Both the position numbers and the translations under genes were made by a program. From CALHKP01 sp963558075 (GTDB taxonomy: Bacteria; Bacillota; Clostridia; Peptostreptococcales; Anaerovoracaceae), in contig CAUWFN010000043.1 in NCBI GenBank assembly GCA_963558075.1, forward strand, positions 1 through 16,608: 16,608 bases of DNA, written 5' to 3'. A model generated the notes under the pieces. The model was given only the letters and a program-made list of their open reading frames with translations, was not told the DNA's origin and did no database searches. Position 1 is the stretch's first letter. Every line of letters starts with the position of its first letter. Of this stretch, positions 14,790 to 16,608 are shown one piece after another.

Positions 14790-16608
14790 CTACTTTACAA
14801 CAATGTTGACAAGTTTTCCAGGGATTGCAATTACTTTGACTACATTTTTACCTTCTACTAGTTCTTTAACGATGTCTGCGCCCATAACAAGCTCTTCCAT
14901 ACCTGACTTGTCAAGGTCTGCAGGCACGTTCATCTTTTCTTTTACTCTACCGTTAATCTGTACTACAATTTCAACTGTAGATTTAACCAGTGCGGCCTCA
15001 TCATATTCTGGCCATTTTGCATCAGCCACAGAACCTTCTTTTCCGAGGCCTTCCCACATTTCTTCGCAGATATGAGGAGCAAACGGTGATAAAATCATAA
15101 CAAGTTTCTCTATAGCGTCTTCCATAAAGTTGCAGTTTGCGCTGCTTAATTCTTTGTATCTGTATAGCTCATTTACTAGTGTCATAATTGAGCTGATCGC
15201 AGTATTGAAGCTGAATCTTCCGCCTGCATCTTCTGTTACTTTCTTGATAGTAGTGTTCAGAACAAAGTTAAGCTCCTTGTCCGCATCAGTTACGATTTCA
15301 AAGCCATCACTATTGCATTTTCCCTTGTACTTTTCAACAAATTCATATACGAGACGGTACACTCTGTTCAAGAATCTGTAGCTGCCTTCAACACCCTCAT
15401 CGGACCAGTCAAGTTCTCTTTCTGGAGGTGCTGCAAACAGGATAAACATTCTTGCAGTGTCTGCACCGTATTTGTTAATTATTTCTTCTGGACTTACAAC
15501 GTTTCCGATTGATTTACTCATCTTACGTCCGTCTTTGTTTACCATTCCCTGAGTTAGCAGGTTTTTGAATGGTTCTTCACATTTTACAAGTCCTAGATCA
15601 TATAAAGCCATCTGGAAAAATCTTGCATACATCAGATGAAGAATAGCATGCTCAACGCCTCCGATATACTGGTCAACATTCATCCAGTAATCAGTCTTTT
15701 CTCTGCTAAATGCTTCTTTGTCATTGTTTGCATCGCAGTATCTTAGGAAGTACCATGATGAATCAAGGAATGTATCCATTGTATCCATTTCTCTTCTTGC
15801 TTTTTTACCACATTTTGGACATGTGCACTCAGCAAAAGTTTTAGATGTTGTAAGTGGAGATTCACCTTTTCCTGTGAACTCAACATCTGTAGGAAGAACT
15901 ACAGGCAGGTTTTCTTCTTTTTCTGGAACCCATCCGCAGTCATCGCAGTAGATCATAGGGATTGGTGTTCCCCAGTATCTCTGTCTTGAAATCAGCCAGT
16001 CTCTGAGTCTGTAGTTTACAGTCTTTTTGCCGATTCCCTCTGCATCAAGCCAGTTTATAACAGCCTCGATTGCTTCCTTGTTGTTCATTCCATCAAATTT
16101 TCCGGAATTAATCATAGTACCTTCGGCGTCAAATGCGCTTTCCAGATTGTTTACATCTATTTCACTATCCTCAGGCTGAACTACAGGAATGATATCAAGA
16201 CCAAATTTCTTTGCAAAATCAAAGTCTCTCTGGTCGTGAGCAGGTACAGCCATGATTGCTCCTGTACCATATCCCATCATTACGTAGTCAGAAATGTAGA
16301 TAGGAACTTTCTTTCCGTTAACAGGGTTTATAGCATATTTTCCAATAAACACACCTGTTTTTTCGTTAGTTGTGGATGTTCTTTCTATATCGTTCATCTT
16401 CTGAACTTTATCTAGGTATTCATTTACAGCAGGCTCATACTCTGTGCCCTTTACAAATTCCATTACGTATGGATGTTCAGGAGCCATAACCATGTATGTT
16501 ACACCGAACAAAGTATCTGCTCTTGTTGTAAATACCTTCAGCAATTTATCTGTTTCATCGATTTTGAAATCGATTTCGGCACCGATTGATTTGCCGATCC
16601 AGTTTTTC
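14790..16608 (-). CDS. leuS: Leucyl-tRNA synthetase, N-terminus outside window
   Basis: The frame is open to the window edge and gives the last 605 or so residues of a protein that is usually about 800. It enters at NWIGKSIGAEIDFKI, just before the editing domain with VFTTRADTLFGVTYMVMAPE. The editing-site region GYGTGAIMAVPAHDQRD is present. Zinc-type cysteines occur in YCDDCGW and CTCPKCGK. The class I signature is KMSKS in NKDGRKMSKSIGNVVSPEE. An anticodon-binding domain and a small C-terminal domain (VEIVVQINGRVKEKMNVP) end it. It charges tRNA-Leu and hydrolyses mischarged products. It is the first visible gene of the operon, 10 bases before RNase J. The real start is beyond 16608. Confidence 0.96.
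   Translation of the reverse strand, partial: KNWIGKSIGAEIDFKIDETDKLLKVFTTRADTLFGVTYMVMAPEHPYVMEFVKGTEYEPAVNEYLDKVQKMNDIERTSTTNEKTGVFIGKYAINPVNGKKVPIYISDYVMMGYGTGAIMAVPAHDQRDFDFAKKFGLDIIPVVQPEDSEIDVNNLESAFDAEGTMINSGKFDGMNNKEAIEAVINWLDAEGIGKKTVNYRLRDWLISRQRYWGTPIPMIYCDDCGWVPEKEENLPVVLPTDVEFTGKGESPLTTSKTFAECTCPKCGKKARREMDTMDTFLDSSWYFLRYCDANNDKEAFSREKTDYWMNVDQYIGGVEHAILHLMYARFFQMALYDLGLVKCEEPFKNLLTQGMVNKDGRKMSKSIGNVVSPEEIINKYGADTARMFILFAAPPERELDWSDEGVEGSYRFLNRVYRLVYEFVEKYKGKCNSDGFEIVTDADKELNFVLNTTIKKVTEDAGGRFSFNTAISSIMTLVNELYRYKELSSANCNFMEDAIEKLVMILSPFAPHICEEMWEGLGKEGSVADAKWPEYDEAALVKSTVEIVVQINGRVKEKMNVPADLDKSGMEELVMGADIVKELVEGKNVVKVIAIPGKLVNIVVK

Noticed and set aside
14486..14861. Plus-strand hydrophobic reading frames opposite the RNase J start
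   Set aside because: They are the mirror of the lysine-rich RNase J tail, whose antisense gives runs of Phe and Leu; no other support.

Overview
The window looks like a low-to-moderate GC Gram-positive chromosome, most likely an anaerobic member of the Clostridia. The signs are strong AGGAGG-type ribosome binding sites, the mltG / tRNA O-methyltransferase / U32 gene order known from Firmicutes, RNase J, a YolD-UmuC pair and a Gram-positive LexA box. I cannot name genus or species from sequence alone. Apart from a small cassette at the far left, every gene lies on the minus strand.

Region 1 (1-892, plus strand) is a compact three-gene cassette: the end of a DUF3791 gene, a DUF3990 gene with an ADP-ribosyltransferase-like look, and a second small DUF3791-like gene. 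Both junctions are ATGA overlaps. A hairpin at 896-928 separates this cassette from the minus-strand genes converging on it.

Region 2 (940-4259, minus) is accessory. It holds a radical SAM/SPASM protein with unusual cysteine spacing. This is translationally coupled to a membrane protein that begins with the serine-rich N-terminal motif FVTNSSSSS and whose frame is broken twice. Upstream is a two-domain protein (DUF6933-like plus pRiA4b ORF-3-like) with a shortened C-terminus. The radical SAM plus FVTNSSSSS pair is the best candidate for an undescribed system here.

Region 3 (4356-7232, minus) has a DEDDh 3'-5' exonuclease and a UmuC-like Y-family polymerase coupled to a YolD-like protein. The polymerase promoter (TTGTAA, 17 bp, TATAAT) has a perfect GAAC-N4-GTTC LexA box just upstream, so this is a damage-inducible translesion unit.

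Region 4 (7354-16608, minus) is a long housekeeping run: leuS (partial), RNase J, YlbF-family protein, efp, mltG, a trmR-like methyltransferase, a U32 trhP-like protein and a CNNM/CorC membrane protein, ending in a textbook terminator at 7354-7380. A near-consensus promoter across the end of the YlbF gene can drive efp and what follows. The themes are translation (LeuRS, EF-P, wobble-uridine modification by TrhP and TrmR), RNA turnover (RNase J, YlbF) and the cell envelope (MltG, CorC). No tRNA, rRNA, CRISPR array or insertion sequence was seen.
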